In this document: positions 17,961 through 27,634 of the stretch, piece by piece | Layout: every line of letters begins with the position of its first letter | Numbering within the stretch: the stretch's first letter is position 1 | Assembly (NCBI GenBank): GCA_965240325.2 | Contig: OZ251226.1 | Coordinates: 2,046,001 to 2,110,000 of the forward strand | Reading direction: 5' to 3' | Length of the DNA stretch: 64,000 nucleotides | Source of the DNA: Rebecca billardiae RCC1528 | Taxonomy: Eukaryota; Haptophyta | Notes under the pieces: generated by a model | What the model saw: the letters and a program-made list of their open reading frames with translations, nothing else | What the model was told of the DNA's origin: nothing | Databases searched by the model: none | Translations under genes and position numbers: made by a program

Positions 17961-19793
17961 CCCCCACTCTCGAGCGCGACGACAAAGGCGCGCGTCTTCG
18001 CAGCTCGTGTGGGCGTGAGTGCTGGGCCGCGTCAGGGCGCGCTGGAGCCGTGGCGTGATGGAGACGTGGCGCCCGTGCGCTGTTCTGCGAGCCGCAGCGC
18101 GACAGCCAGGCATCGCTGCAGTTGTCGCCACGCCCGGCGCCGCTGACAGCGCGGCAGCCGCCGCCGGGTGCCACGCCAAGACTGGCACGCGCCCTTCGGG
18201 CCGAGCGCGCAGGCGAGAGCCGGCATCGTGCCTGTTGGCCGCCGCCATGTACACGTGCTCGCTGCGCGGAACCCACGCGGCGCACGGTACGCGTGGTTTG
18301 GCGTGGCTACCAGCGGCCGGCAAGGCCGCGCATCTGGGCCGCGTGCGTGCACGGGTCGGGACATGCGCAAGCAGGGCGCGGCCGGCGCCTCGCTCGCGCG
18401 CGCGCACGAGTGCACGCGCGTGCCGGCCGTCCCCACGCGCCGCGCTGGCGCGCTTACGCGTCCTGATACTGCGGTCATGTTGAAGCCCCCCCCCCCATGT
18501 CCTTCTGTAGGGGGTAGGTGCACCCTGCTCGAAGGGCTGATGGGCTGCAGGGGGGGGGGGGCAACCTGCTCAAGCTCTAGGCTGGCAGGCTGCAGCCGCA
18601 GGGGGCGGGGTGCAGGCACCCCGACTTCAGCAGGCCCATGGTTGGGTGCTTCGCGCAGGCGCGCGCCGCGGGCACGGGCTGGCTGTCACAGTGTAGCAAG
18701 TGGTACCAGAATTCTCCGTGGAGAGCGCGCCTGCGGCGCAGGGAGTGACCTTCATATCATAGTAGTCTTCATCACGTATCCACCACCTCACGATATGCGC
18801 CTGCCCAGGGGCCACCGCACGTGCCTCGTGTCGGCGCTGCCCACCGTGCCGTCCGCGGACTGGCGACCGCAATCGTCGCCCCTGCCAGGGACTCGGCCGC
18901 CGACTCGGTATTCATGAGCGGCACCTAGCCTAGGGTGGTCGGCGCGTCGCTGCTCGCAAAGTGCCCACCCAAGTAGACGCCCCAGCCCGCCCCAAGCTCG
19001 GCCACTGCCATGCCACCGCGTGGCGAGCGCAACCGGTGCGCTCTGGGCTGACCAAGCCCGCAACGGCCGGGAGCGGCGCGGACGCCGCGCCACCGCGTCT
19101 GCCTGCCGTCGCGGTTGGATTGAGCACGGACCGTAGCACGAAGGCACGTGGCGTGCCAGCGCGCTGCCAGCCCACCAGCGCTCTCTGTTGCACGTACGCG
19201 CACAACGCACGGCTTGGCCGGGCGGCCGGGGGCCGCGGGGCGGAATCCAGCGCCGCCATCGCGCCTTCGCGCGGCGATGATGCTGTTCGGCCTTTATAGG
19301 AAAGCGCGCCAAAAAGGGCCAATAAAAATTTTCTTCGCCTCGGGCCGGCGGGGCCCCGGGGGACGCCCCCCGGACCCCCCGCTGTGGGTCCGGGGGCTGG
19401 CGCCCCCGGACTTCCGGTGCAGAGGGGGGGTCGCTACCGCCTCGGGGCCGCGAGACGCTCAGGAGGGGGTTGGTGCAACCTGCTCACACCCAGAAGCAAG
19501 GGCCGTACCAGAAGGGCCCACAGAAGGACACAGTGGCCGGGTTACAACATGACTGCAGAGTATGAGTCTGATCACCCTGTGCCCTCGCCTATTTTAGACC
19601 ATTGTCGTGTTATATTTATAATTTCGTTTTGCGCAATCGTACGGCTCGAGAGTAGCTAACGGGTAAACCCGTCTTGTACGTACCGGATAACTGTCAGGCA
19701 GCGCCATCGTGCCGACGTGCCCACGGCCGACGTGCGCGAATTTGTGCGACGGCGGCAGCGACGAGGTCGCGGTCCCCGGCCGCTCCGACGCGC

Positions 19794-19828
19794 TCTTGAC
19801 ATCCGCGTGGGCCGTGCGGATGTCAAGA
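19794..19828. repeat. 13-bp-stem hairpin
   Basis: TCTTGACATCCGC (19794-19806) is the exact reverse complement of 19816-19828, with a 9-nt loop. No neighbouring gene explains it. Confidence 0.7.
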
Positions 19829-20904
19829 ACCCATCCTACTCTTCGACGGTGCCGACCTCGCCGCTAGCGGCGTCGCACAAATTTGATGATTGGTACCTCG
19901 GGCATGCCCGCGGCCCGCATGCCAGGTCCGCGCGGCGCTCTGTGGGCAAGCGAGCCAAGGGGCGCAGCGAGTCCGGTGCGGCTGTCGTACGGGTCGATCG
20001 CGAGCGCCGAGTCGCAGCCGCGCGCGCCGCGCCGCTGGCGCCGGGTCGCCCGGGGGAGAAGGCGCCGCTGCAGCGCTCCTTCTGCCATCACGCCGTAGTG
20101 ATCACGCGATCCGCCGGCAGGAAGGTCTACCTGACTTGCGCCCAGTTTTGACAAAAACGATGAATCTTCAACTCCGCGCGCTCTGGGTAAACCTGACAGT
20201 TATAGTGGGGCGGCCCTTTAGGGTCCAGGTTGCAGTTCTACGTCAGATTTCTAGCAGTTTGGCATGCCGCGTATAGACTACTATGGGGCGCCGGGCGGCC
20301 CGTGCGCATGCGCGGTGACTTACGTAGGGCCCCAAGCAGACTGTTCAAGCTACATACACAGGCCAAGTCCATATCGCTGACCTCGGCATGGCCCGTAGCG
20401 TACGCACAGGGCGTTCCCTGCCGCCATGGGGCCATGCACACCTCGCCCGAATGCTGCCCGTCGTAGCTTCTGTGGCCCCACGGGCTCGGCCCACGGAGTG
20501 CCGCCGACATCCGCGAGTAGGTGCACACCTCCGAAACAGCCTCGGCGCACGGTTCAAACGACTGGACGCACGTGTGCACGTCCGCCCCCGTACGCCCTGA
20601 CCACCTGGGCGGGCAGTGGCGCGCATACCCGATGCAGCGCATCCACCACGTCTGCACTGCTCGACACATGTGCATGCTGGTCCACGGCGACGGTCCACGG
20701 CTGAAGCATGAGGATAGACGCGACGAGCTCATCAGGGGGCGGGCCAGGAGGCCGGCGCACGTGCTTTGACCACCCGGCATGCGCTCCGGACCGTGCTGTA
20801 CGCGCTCGGCTCGCACGAGCCCCGAATCGGCGTGCGCAAGCGGCAGCCATGGCTGTTTAATATCCGATAATCTGGATCCCTTGGTCCTATCGTCTCTCGC
20901 TTAT

Positions 20905-21045
20905 TCTCAACAGTTAGAAAACGGGTAGTAGATCGACCAAACCGAGGCTACCGAGCTCAGACGAACCGGAGTGTACCCATTCTATGATTTAACGACACAG
21001 GTAGGACGCCTAGGACGACGCGGGTCTCCTGATTCGTCGGCGGCA
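20905..21045 (-). repeat. Dispersed repeat family, copy 1
   Basis: This segment aligns by eye with 23735-23830 (shared GTTAGAAAAC, CCATTCTAT, TTTAATTAACGAC-like blocks). It also aligns with 24090-24150 (ATGATTTAAC, GACACAGG, CTCCTGATTCGTC). It lies at the 3' end of minus-strand open frames, as does the 24090 copy, so it could be the 3' end of a repeated gene or retroelement family. Confidence 0.45.
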
Positions 21046-22008
21046 GTGCCCGATCGTCGACACGAAGTCGGCGTTGGTGGCAGAGCATAGCCTGCACCGC
21101 GATCGTAAAGCTTGAGCGCGGCCTTGAGCTGCTGGAGCGCGATCCACCTGCGCTGCGCGGCTCGCATGGCCCTGCTGTGCCCCGAGCGAGGGCGATGGTG
21201 CAGGTCCGGATGTCAGCTGGCAGTCTCAGCCGCTGGTAGCAGCTGCCGAGCTGGTCGAGCCTGCCCCGTGCTCCCCGAGCGGTCGCGTACGCGCCTGCCG
21301 CTCGAGCCAGCTGGCTGGCTGGCGGCGGCTGGCGCTGCGGCGTCGTCCAGGGTGCGCTTCGTCCGCTGCTGCGGCAGCTCCTCGTCGTCCAAGTCGTCGC
21401 CCGGGGGCGAGTCTCGGTCCTCGTGGAGCGGGGCAGCAGGGACTGGCGAGTGGGTGCAGCGGTCGGTGCCAGGCGCGCCGCCTTGCGCGCCTGGCGTTCC
21501 TTGACGGCGCGGCGCGTCGAGGAGCGACGGCTCGATGGAGAACAAATCCGTCGGCCCTCGGCATCGCGCCGTTGCCCGCGCGTCCCACGCCGGGGCTTCT
21601 TCTTCCGCTTCTGAGAGTGCTGCTGCTCGTCGTTTGCCTGCGGCATTCTCCTTCCTCAGCGTCCATGCCCTGCGCGGCGGGCGGGCGAACCGGCGGGGCC
21701 GGCTTGCGCGCTGCGCGCTGGGCGGTCGGCGGGGGAGCACGAGTAGGCGCGCCACGGCCTCCCTTGCGCCGCCGGCGGGGGCCGGCGGGTTTTCCCTGTG
21801 GAGAAGCAGAGCCATCCTCCTGCGTGGCCGAGTCCTGGCGATGCGGAGAGTGCGTCAGCCGCGTGCCATCCGGAAGCGTGATGGTCCACCAGCGCGAGAG
21901 GCCATCCGCGGCGGTGCGCTTCGATCCGTCACACAGTGCGCGGTCGGAGAAGCGCAGCTCGCCGGGGAAAGTCCCCTCGGGCTCGGTGTTCGTGGCGACG
22001 CTGGGCAT
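20982..22008 (-). CDS. Possible spliced or decayed gene, unknown function
   Basis: On the minus strand, protein-like stretches occur in successive frames. One is a start near 22008 (GELRFSDRALCDGSKRTAAD then LSRWWTITLPDGTRLTHS). Another is an acidic Ser/Pro/Asp stretch near 21400 (DSPPGDDLDDEELPQQRTKR). The last is a C-terminus near 21167-20982 ending DESGDPRRPRRPTCVV and a stop. Low-complexity Arg/Ala sequence separates them. I cannot define introns or a family. The putative start is 44 bp from repeat array A, and the C-terminus resembles that of the frame ending at 24113. Confidence 0.2.
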
Positions 22009-22051
22009 CCTCGGTCACGTAGCCATGCTGGAGTCGACCGAGCTCAGGCGA

Positions 22052-22294
22052 TGTACCATGGTGCATTTTGGTACACTTTGGTACAGGTTGGTACATTTTG
22101 CAAGTGTACCAACGTGTACCAAAATGCTGTACCAAATGTATCGAAGTGTACCAGTTCGCACCCACTCACCCAGATATACATGTACCAGGTGTACCAAATC
22201 CGACCAAAATGTACCAACTCGTCCAAAGAATGTACCAACGTATCCTAAAAGGTACCAAAAATGTACCAAATGTACCAACTCTCCCAAATGTACC
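22052..22294. repeat. TTGGTACATT-type motif array A
   Basis: In 243 bp I count 12 TGTACC, 3 GGTACA and one GGTACC. The three GGTACA copies (22070, 22080, 22090) come first, exactly 10 bp apart; the TGTACC copies follow, several 9-10 bp apart. The full motif approximates TTGGTACATT or its complement AATGTACCAA. The array opens with TGTACCATGG, echoed in reverse complement at the far end of array B. Confidence 0.9.
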
Positions 22295-23278
22295 AGCAAC
22301 GGAGCGATGGCGTCGCAAGCGGCGCATTCCACGTGCCTGGTCGGTCGACTGCACGCTCGCGCGGTCGAGCATGTGCTGGGCTGCGTACGCTGCAGCACAC
22401 ACGCGTCGTGCAGCGCGCGGTGTGCGCCCGCTCCCCGCCCCTGCTCCCGACGCAAGGGCCGCTGCGGCGGTCGTGGCTGCGTGCCGAGCCACGTGCACGC
22501 CTGGCACGAGTGAAAAGGCCGTGCGTGGGTGCGCGCACACAGTCACGCGCAGTGGCGCGGGCGCAGCGCATTCGAGCGATCGCGCACGCGTGCGCGTTCC
22601 GCTCGCCCACCGCGCGCGGCTTGCTGAGCGCGCACGCGCGCGCATGACGGCATCCGCCGGCCGGCGACCGCTGCGGCCGGTGCCCGTGGCGACGCACACG
22701 CGGCGCATCAGGCAGGCGCATCAGGCCGGCGCGGCCGACCTCGGCCTGCGCGTCGTCCGCCGGCGGCCGCGCCACATCTGCCCTTAGGCCGGGCGCAGCA
22801 GCGGGCACGCCACCTGTCGTGTGCGGCATGCTGGTGGCTGGCTGATGCAGCAGCCAAGCTGCCGCGTGCCTCGCGCTGCCGTAGTCAGCTTGCCGGGTGG
22901 CCAGGCGCGAGTAGAGAGGGGTGAGCACGGCATCGCCTTTCCCACCCTCCTTAGCCGTCCCCAGGCTTGCGAAGACGGGGTTGAGTCGGCGGATGTCCGC
23001 CGTCATCATGACGGCCTCGACACTGGTGTCGCGCTGTTGGACTTGGAGGGATTGCTCGAGCTCTGATACTTAGCAGGATAGCGCCCGCTCGGCACCCGCT
23101 CGGCCTCCCGCAGGGGCTCGTCGTGCTTGAGCTCGGGGTCAAAGTGGTCGTCCCACGTAACGTCGTCGATGTCGAGCGTGCCCGCCATGTCGATGATGGG
23201 CGCACTCGTGCCCCGCACGACTCGTCTAGCACATTGGGAAGCAGCCGAGTCAGCCGCGATCGCGGTCCGGCACCCTGA
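22295..23278. other. Segment between the two TTGGTACATT arrays
   Basis: This is 984 bp of GC-rich DNA bounded by the two arrays. The left two-thirds is low-complexity. The right part holds the start of a minus-strand frame (see 23006-23188). No transposase, recombinase or other recognisable domain is visible. Confidence 0.4.
23006..23188 (-). CDS. Small hypothetical ORF next to array B
   Basis: A 60-residue frame beginning MAGTLDIDDVTWDDHFDPEL, acidic and then Ser/Pro-rich, ends at 23006. Its composition is far more protein-like than the surrounding frames. Another protein-like stretch on the same strand in a different frame (DIRRLNPVFASLGTAKEGGK) follows near 22990, so the real gene may be spliced. 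The ATG is 91 bp from array B. Family unknown. Confidence 0.3.
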   Translation of the reverse strand: MAGTLDIDDVTWDDHFDPELKHDEPLREAERVPSGRYPAKYQSSSNPSKSNSATPVSRPS

Positions 23279-23664
23279 TGTACCATCAGCGATTCTGAAT
23301 CTGGTACACTCATGAAGTGTACCAGCTCCGAATCGCTGGCTGCTGTGGTACATGTTGGTACATCTTGGGGATGAGTACGTTGGTACATTTGGTACATTTT
23401 TAGGCGACGTTGGTACATTCTTGGGAGGAGTTATTATTGGTATATTTTGGGAGCGCGGAGTTGGTACATTCAAAAATGTACCAAAATGTACCAAACTGTA
23501 CCAAACTGTACCAAAGTGTACCATGGTACACCCAATGACATTTGGTACATTGTCAGGATGCGTTGGTACACATTGACAGTACATAATTGCGCGTACACCA
23601 TTGGTACATTTGGTACATCTCTGACATGTACCAATAGTGTACCAATTCTGTACCAAAGTGTACC
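23279..23664. repeat. TTGGTACATT-type motif array B
   Basis: In 386 bp I count 12 GGTACA and 11 TGTACC. They form runs of one orientation: GGTACA from 23347 to 23468, TGTACC at 23477, 23487, 23497, 23507 and 23517 (exact 10-bp period), GGTACA from 23525 to 23617, then TGTACC from 23627 to 23664. Orientation switches occur at CCATGG or within a few bases, so the array is built of nested inverted repeats. Confidence 0.9.
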
Positions 23665-23734
23665 ATGGTATACATCCGCTGAGCTGAGAGCTCGGTATAG
23701 TTACACTCCTCATTCTGAGCTCGGTTTGGTGCCA

Positions 23735-23830
23735 ACTCCCGTTAGAAAACTGTACTCACATCAACCAACAAATACTCACCAGGTCTCAGGGATCCATTCT
23801 ATTATTTAATTAACGACGCAATTAGGACCG
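23735..23830 (-). repeat. Dispersed repeat family, copy 2
   Basis: Diverged relative of 20905-21045, sharing GTTAGAAAAC, ATTCTAT and TTAACGAC blocks in the same order and spacing. It sits just beyond array B and ends near the MITE-like element. Confidence 0.45.
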
Positions 23831-23852
23831 GCATCAGGGCTATCATATCTAA

Positions 23853-24054
23853 TATTACCGATTTCGGGCAACCGAAATCGACAAACAAAAGAAAGCGGAA
23901 AAGTGAAAACCGATATCGAAAACGGAAAATATTTCTCGAAAACGAATAAACGATTTCGAGAAAACGAAAACGATTTCGAGAAAGAAAACGTTTTCGATTT
24001 CGATTTCTGGAAATCGTGTGTTGGCACGATTTCGGTTGCCCGAAATCGGTAATA
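23853..24054. mobile_element. MITE-like element with perfect 28-bp terminal inverted repeats
   Basis: The first 28 bp (23853-23880) are the exact reverse complement of the last 28 bp (24027-24054); each arm contains ATTTCGGGCAACCGAAATCG or its complement. The 202-bp element is strikingly AT- and purine-rich inside (GAAAACGATTTCGAG-type motifs) compared with its GC-rich surroundings. It has no coding capacity. A short TAA or AAT at both flanks could be a target-site duplication but is too short to be certain. A foldback or cruciform-forming element is equally possible. Confidence 0.75.
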
Positions 24055-24089
24055 AATTCCCCTTTATAGCGGGCTCCGGGTGATCAGAC

Positions 24090-24150
24090 TAATTCTGATG
24101 TATGATTTAACTTTAGACACAGGCACGAGGGCGCAGCTCTCCTGATTCGT
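24090..24150 (-). repeat. Dispersed repeat family, copy 3
   Basis: Shares ATGATTTAAC, GACACAGG and CTCCTGATTCGTC blocks with 20970-21045. As in copy 1, a minus-strand frame ends here with a C-terminus of the DESG-x-x-R-P-R type. Confidence 0.45.
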
Positions 24151-24880
24151 CTGTCGAAGTACTGATTGGAGACGACAGAGGGTGTGAGCGTGTTGGCCGC
24201 GGGTGAGGACCTAGTCGTCGCCGATGCTGATCACACGGAGGCAGTAGGCCGGTGTATAAGTAGGTGCCCAGGGATGCCGCTGTAGTATTTGCAGTCGTCG
24301 CCCGGGCCTTGGTCATCATGTACTGTTGTATTAATCCCGAATAATTTCCTACGTGCACGATTTCTTTTCCTCTCCAGGCGGTTGGCTCCGACCGTCCGGA
24401 TGGTCGAAGTACCCGCCGGTACTGCCTGCAGAGCTGCAGGCGAAAGCTGCGCTGCCAGTTACGTACTGTATGGCGGCCGTTTGCCCCGGCGCTGACCACA
24501 TTTCCGTGGCCCACCGCTTTTGCATCCGTTTCTGAGGACCTGCACCGCCCGCTCGTCCGCACGGACGGCGCTGCTGACGACGTCCGCAGGGATACTGTGG
24601 TAAGCCCCTGCGTGACAGGGGAACTGGTAAGGCGGAATAAACATCGGCATGTACTTGTACGCGTCGACGTTCCGAGGCCGTGTTCGAGTTGCGGATGCCG
24701 TGGTGCAGATAGTGGATGGGGTCGCCCTGGCCGGTGTGCGCGGCCTTGGTCTTGCCGAGTTGCGGAAGTAGTCGCCCTTGCCGTTGAGGAAGTCGTCGCC
24801 CTGGCCGTTGAGGAAGTCGTCGCCCTGGCCGCTGAGGATGCCTGCGCTGCCCAACCGGGCGCGTCTGGCGCGCCAGCGCC
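24113..24880 (-). pseudogene. Frame-disrupted gene remnant, unknown family
   Basis: Reading the minus strand, several natural-looking protein stretches appear in different frames in succession. They are a repeated GDDFLNGQGDDFLNGKGDYF motif (about 24765-24840), HYLHHGIRNSN (about 24690), DAYKYMPMFIPPYQFPCHAG (about 24600-24665), RWATEMWSAPG (about 24500) and VGNYSGLIQQYMMTKA (about 24310-24360). No plausible GT-AG introns join them, so frameshifts are the simpler reading. I do not recognise the protein. Confidence 0.35.
24756..24840. repeat. 24-bp tandem repeat
   Basis: The unit GCCGTTGAGGAAGTCGTCGC (first 20 of 24 bp) occurs twice exactly and is followed by a partial third copy, with a diverged copy upstream. 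Because 24 is a multiple of three, it encodes the repeated GDDFLNGQ octapeptide of the minus-strand remnant. Confidence 0.7.
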
Positions 24881-25836
24881 ACGCGCGGCTCTACGCCAGC
24901 GACGGCGGCACGGCGGCAGCCGGATCACGGGGGGCTGCACCGGGGGGAGGGGCGGTGCGAGCCTGCTTGGCTGGCACTGGCGGCCGAAACCCGGCCCTTT
25001 CTTTGAGTAGCCGAACCAGATGCCGCCGCCGCCGCCCCCGAAGGGCGTCGGCAAGGTTGGTCGTCGTAGACGTGCTCGCTGCGATGACGCACTTGGTCGG
25101 GCAGACGCACAGCGTCCTTCTGCGCCGTCCTGCGCCACCAGACTCGCGTCTGCTCATGTCCTCCGCGCCTTGAGGATACGACCACGCACGTGCACTGCCT
25201 CTCGCTTCGCGCAAACTTGTATGCGCGCGCCGCGCGCCGAGCGCAACCCGAGCCCCGAGGCGCGCATCCCAGGAACGTCTGAGCCACGTAACAGTACAGT
25301 CGTAGACTCGCGCCGTGTGCCCAGCCACTTCATGCTCGTGCGTGCCTTTGCTCTGCCTCGGCAGACAAGGCGCCCTTGTCTCTGGCTGAACGTGGCCTGC
25401 GCCTGCGGCCAGCGGCGCAAAGGCCCGCTCTCATGACTCATCAGATGCTGATGCGGGCCTTCACTCTCCAGCTGATCGTCGCGGTGCGAGGTCGCAACGC
25501 GCTCGACGTGCAAGCTCGGCTCCAGTGGTTCCCCGCCTCGCTACCGCCCCGCTGGACCCCATTGGAATATCTACTAGGACTGGACGCGTGGCCACCTCAG
25601 GCCCTGGGGGGAGGAGCATCGCCATGTCGATGGGGCTCTGGTTCCGACGAACCGTAATTATTACATTTCACCACACCACTACAGTTTACTATTAATTAAG
25701 AGACGCACACAGCTCAGGCAGGCGAGATCACAGTACCTGTACTTTATCTATGACGGGCTCCGAGTAGTAAAGTAGACATCTAGTAGAGTAGTAGCAGACA
25801 ATAGTAACCGGCCGGATACAGGAGCCATACTACTTC

Positions 25837-25943
25837 ATCTGATGCGAAATCTCCCTTCGCCAAAGGAATCCAAAGGATGCTCACACAAGCGAGTATCATA
25901 ACCTGATATACTATCTGATGCGAAATCTCCCTTCGCCAAAGGA
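25837..25943 (+). repeat. 31-bp direct repeat, 76-bp period
   Basis: Positions 25837-25867 recur exactly at 25913-25943 (core TGCGAAATCTCCCTTCGCCA). The pair lies about 100 bp outside the left terminus of the inverted-repeat element at 26036. Confidence 0.75.
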
Positions 25944-26035
25944 TTCGAAGCTCTCCAACTTGATGAAGAAGGATGCGCTCAAACGATGGTACAGTAACCT
26001 GATTTTTCCTCTGTCTACCCCCATACTGTATCACA

Positions 26036-27412
26036 GAGGCCACTTCACCGAAATCCAGGTTGGGGAGGATCTCCGCTGCACTGGTGGGGAGGATGTCATC
26101 CTCCCCCCCACGGCTGGGAAGGATGTCCGCCGCCAGGTCCGCCGCGCTGTCCGGTCTTTCGCCGCTGACAAAACTTTCGAAAACGAAAGTCGCGCCATGG
26201 CGGACCCGGTGTTCCCGCCCGGCGGCGAAAGGGGCGCGGGGCCGGTGGCTCGCGATCCGAAGGGCAGTAGCTCGCGACCTCGTTTGGGCGGTGGCAGCGG
26301 CGCTGTGGCACGGCGTGTACCATCCGCGCGGCTGTGCGCGATCGCGCGGTCCCGTTCGTCGCCACGCCGCGCGCGACCGTTCACGCCACAGTCTTTCCGC
26401 ACTGGCATGCACCCCTTGCAAGCGCATGACGGCGGAGAGCTCAGAGAGCCCGTCACGCGCGTGACGACCGTGTGCGTGACGACCGACAAGCTGTACAACC
26501 CATCCCACACGGTTGTACAGCCTGGGTCGGAGACGAGCACCGCTCGCATGCCCAGCCGCGTGCGCGCTCTGGGCTGGCCAAGCGCTTGCGCTCATCGGTC
26601 CGCGCTCACGCGCGGCGGACTCCCCGGCGTAGGCGTGGCAGAGGGCTATCCGACCCGCCCAGTCGGGCACGGCGCGGCCGCGAAGGCCGAGCTGCCGCGG
26701 CGGCAGCACCGCGGGCGGAGAGGGCGAAGCAACACATGCGCTGCAGCTGCGGAGCGCACGCGCGCCCTCGTCTGCGCCACGCGCGCGTGGCGCGACGCGG
26801 CGGCGAGTGATGAGGCACCAGCCGCAGCATCTGAGCAGCGGTCAGCTTTGCGCGCGCAGCGCGTGGCCGGGCCTGGTCACGAGCCGAGCTTGGCGCTTGT
26901 CGGTGGGCGGGCGTATGACATGAGCTACCTCGCACGCGCACGCGCCGCGCTGAAAGCATCGGTATCGGCTCGCCACGCGACCGCGCTTGCGACGCTGCAG
27001 CCGAACAGGGCGTCGCCGGCAGTCCGGCGGCCCGCGGCGGCGGAGGAGGCGCACACGCGCGGTTCCGCGGCGCGCGCGGGTTCGGTCCACCCAAGCGCCG
27101 CTGCGCGAGCGCTCGCGACGGCCCGTGATCGGCGCCGCGGACCGCGCCGGGCGCGAGACAGCGCGCGAGGGCGGCAGGCGGCGTTTGCTATGATCTCGCG
27201 CCAAATCGCTATGATCTCCCGGGCAGGCGCGCTGCCCGGTACGCCCTGGAGCGTACCGGGCAGAGGCCGGTACGCCCAGTGCGGGCGAAGGCCGGTACGC
27301 CGTGCGTACGCGACGGATTTCGGTGGAGTTCTGATCAGAGTGGACTGACTCCCAGTGCAGCGGAGATCTTGGAGATCCTCCCCATCAACCTGGATTTCGG
27401 TGAAGTGGCCTC
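26036..27412. mobile_element. 1.38-kb element with terminal inverted repeats
   Basis: The outermost 26 bp at the left (26036-26061, GAGGCCACTTCACCGAAATC...) are the exact reverse complement of 27387-27412. Complementarity continues inward for roughly 25 bp more with two small insertions in the right arm (near 27351-27386). The interior is GC-rich and carries a long plus-strand open frame (from 25918) that starts outside the element and resembles no protein; it is probably a GC-rich artefact. No clear target-site duplication. It may be a non-autonomous DNA transposon. Confidence 0.6.
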
Positions 27413-27634
27413 AGCCCGTTATAAATAATAAGGGGGAATTAAAACGAGCGATATTGGATACCCGCGAGGGCGACGAAGATGCGGCGCAGAGTTGACGAAC
27501 GGAGCCTCATCAAGGGCTGCCCCCATCGCCCTCGAGACGCGTGGCGCACCCACTCACCACTCGGCAGTTCCACGGGCGGGATCCCGCGCGTGCTAGCTCG
27601 CCATCGCTCTCGCTCGGCGGCACCGCTGCGTACT
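27413..27634 (+). promoter_or_regulatory. Upstream region of the giant RCC1 gene
   Basis: This is 222 bp between the right terminus of the inverted-repeat element and the chosen ATG. It starts AT-rich (ATAAATAATAAGGG at about 27421) and becomes GC-rich, consistent with a core promoter followed by a 5' UTR. The element lies so close that it may contribute to the promoter. Confidence 0.35.

Larger units (their letters stand above)
16644..20904. other. Gene-poor repeat-rich region
   Basis: No ORF with recognisable domains. It includes a 9-bp-stem hairpin at 16938-16962, the inverted repeat cluster at 17149-17960, long mononucleotide C and G runs at about 18486-18497 and 18549-18560, a GC-rich self-complementary stretch near 19340-19430, and a 13-bp-stem hairpin at 19794-19828. 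Many apparent frames are long only because stop codons are rare in GC-rich DNA. Confidence 0.4.

Noticed and set aside
22044-22238. Short frames across the TTGGTACATT arrays (Val-His-Phe-Gly and Tyr-Thr-rich peptides)
   Set aside because: They are translations of the 10-bp repeats in shifting frame, with no conserved period of three.
23806-24027. 73-codon minus-strand frame rich in Phe, Ser and Lys
   Set aside because: It lies across the MITE-like palindrome and merely translates its purine-rich repeats.
25918-27348. 476-codon plus-strand open frame through the inverted-terminus element
   Set aside because: The frame crosses the element boundary, is Arg/Ala-rich with no domain, and its length is explained by scarcity of stop codons in GC-rich DNA.
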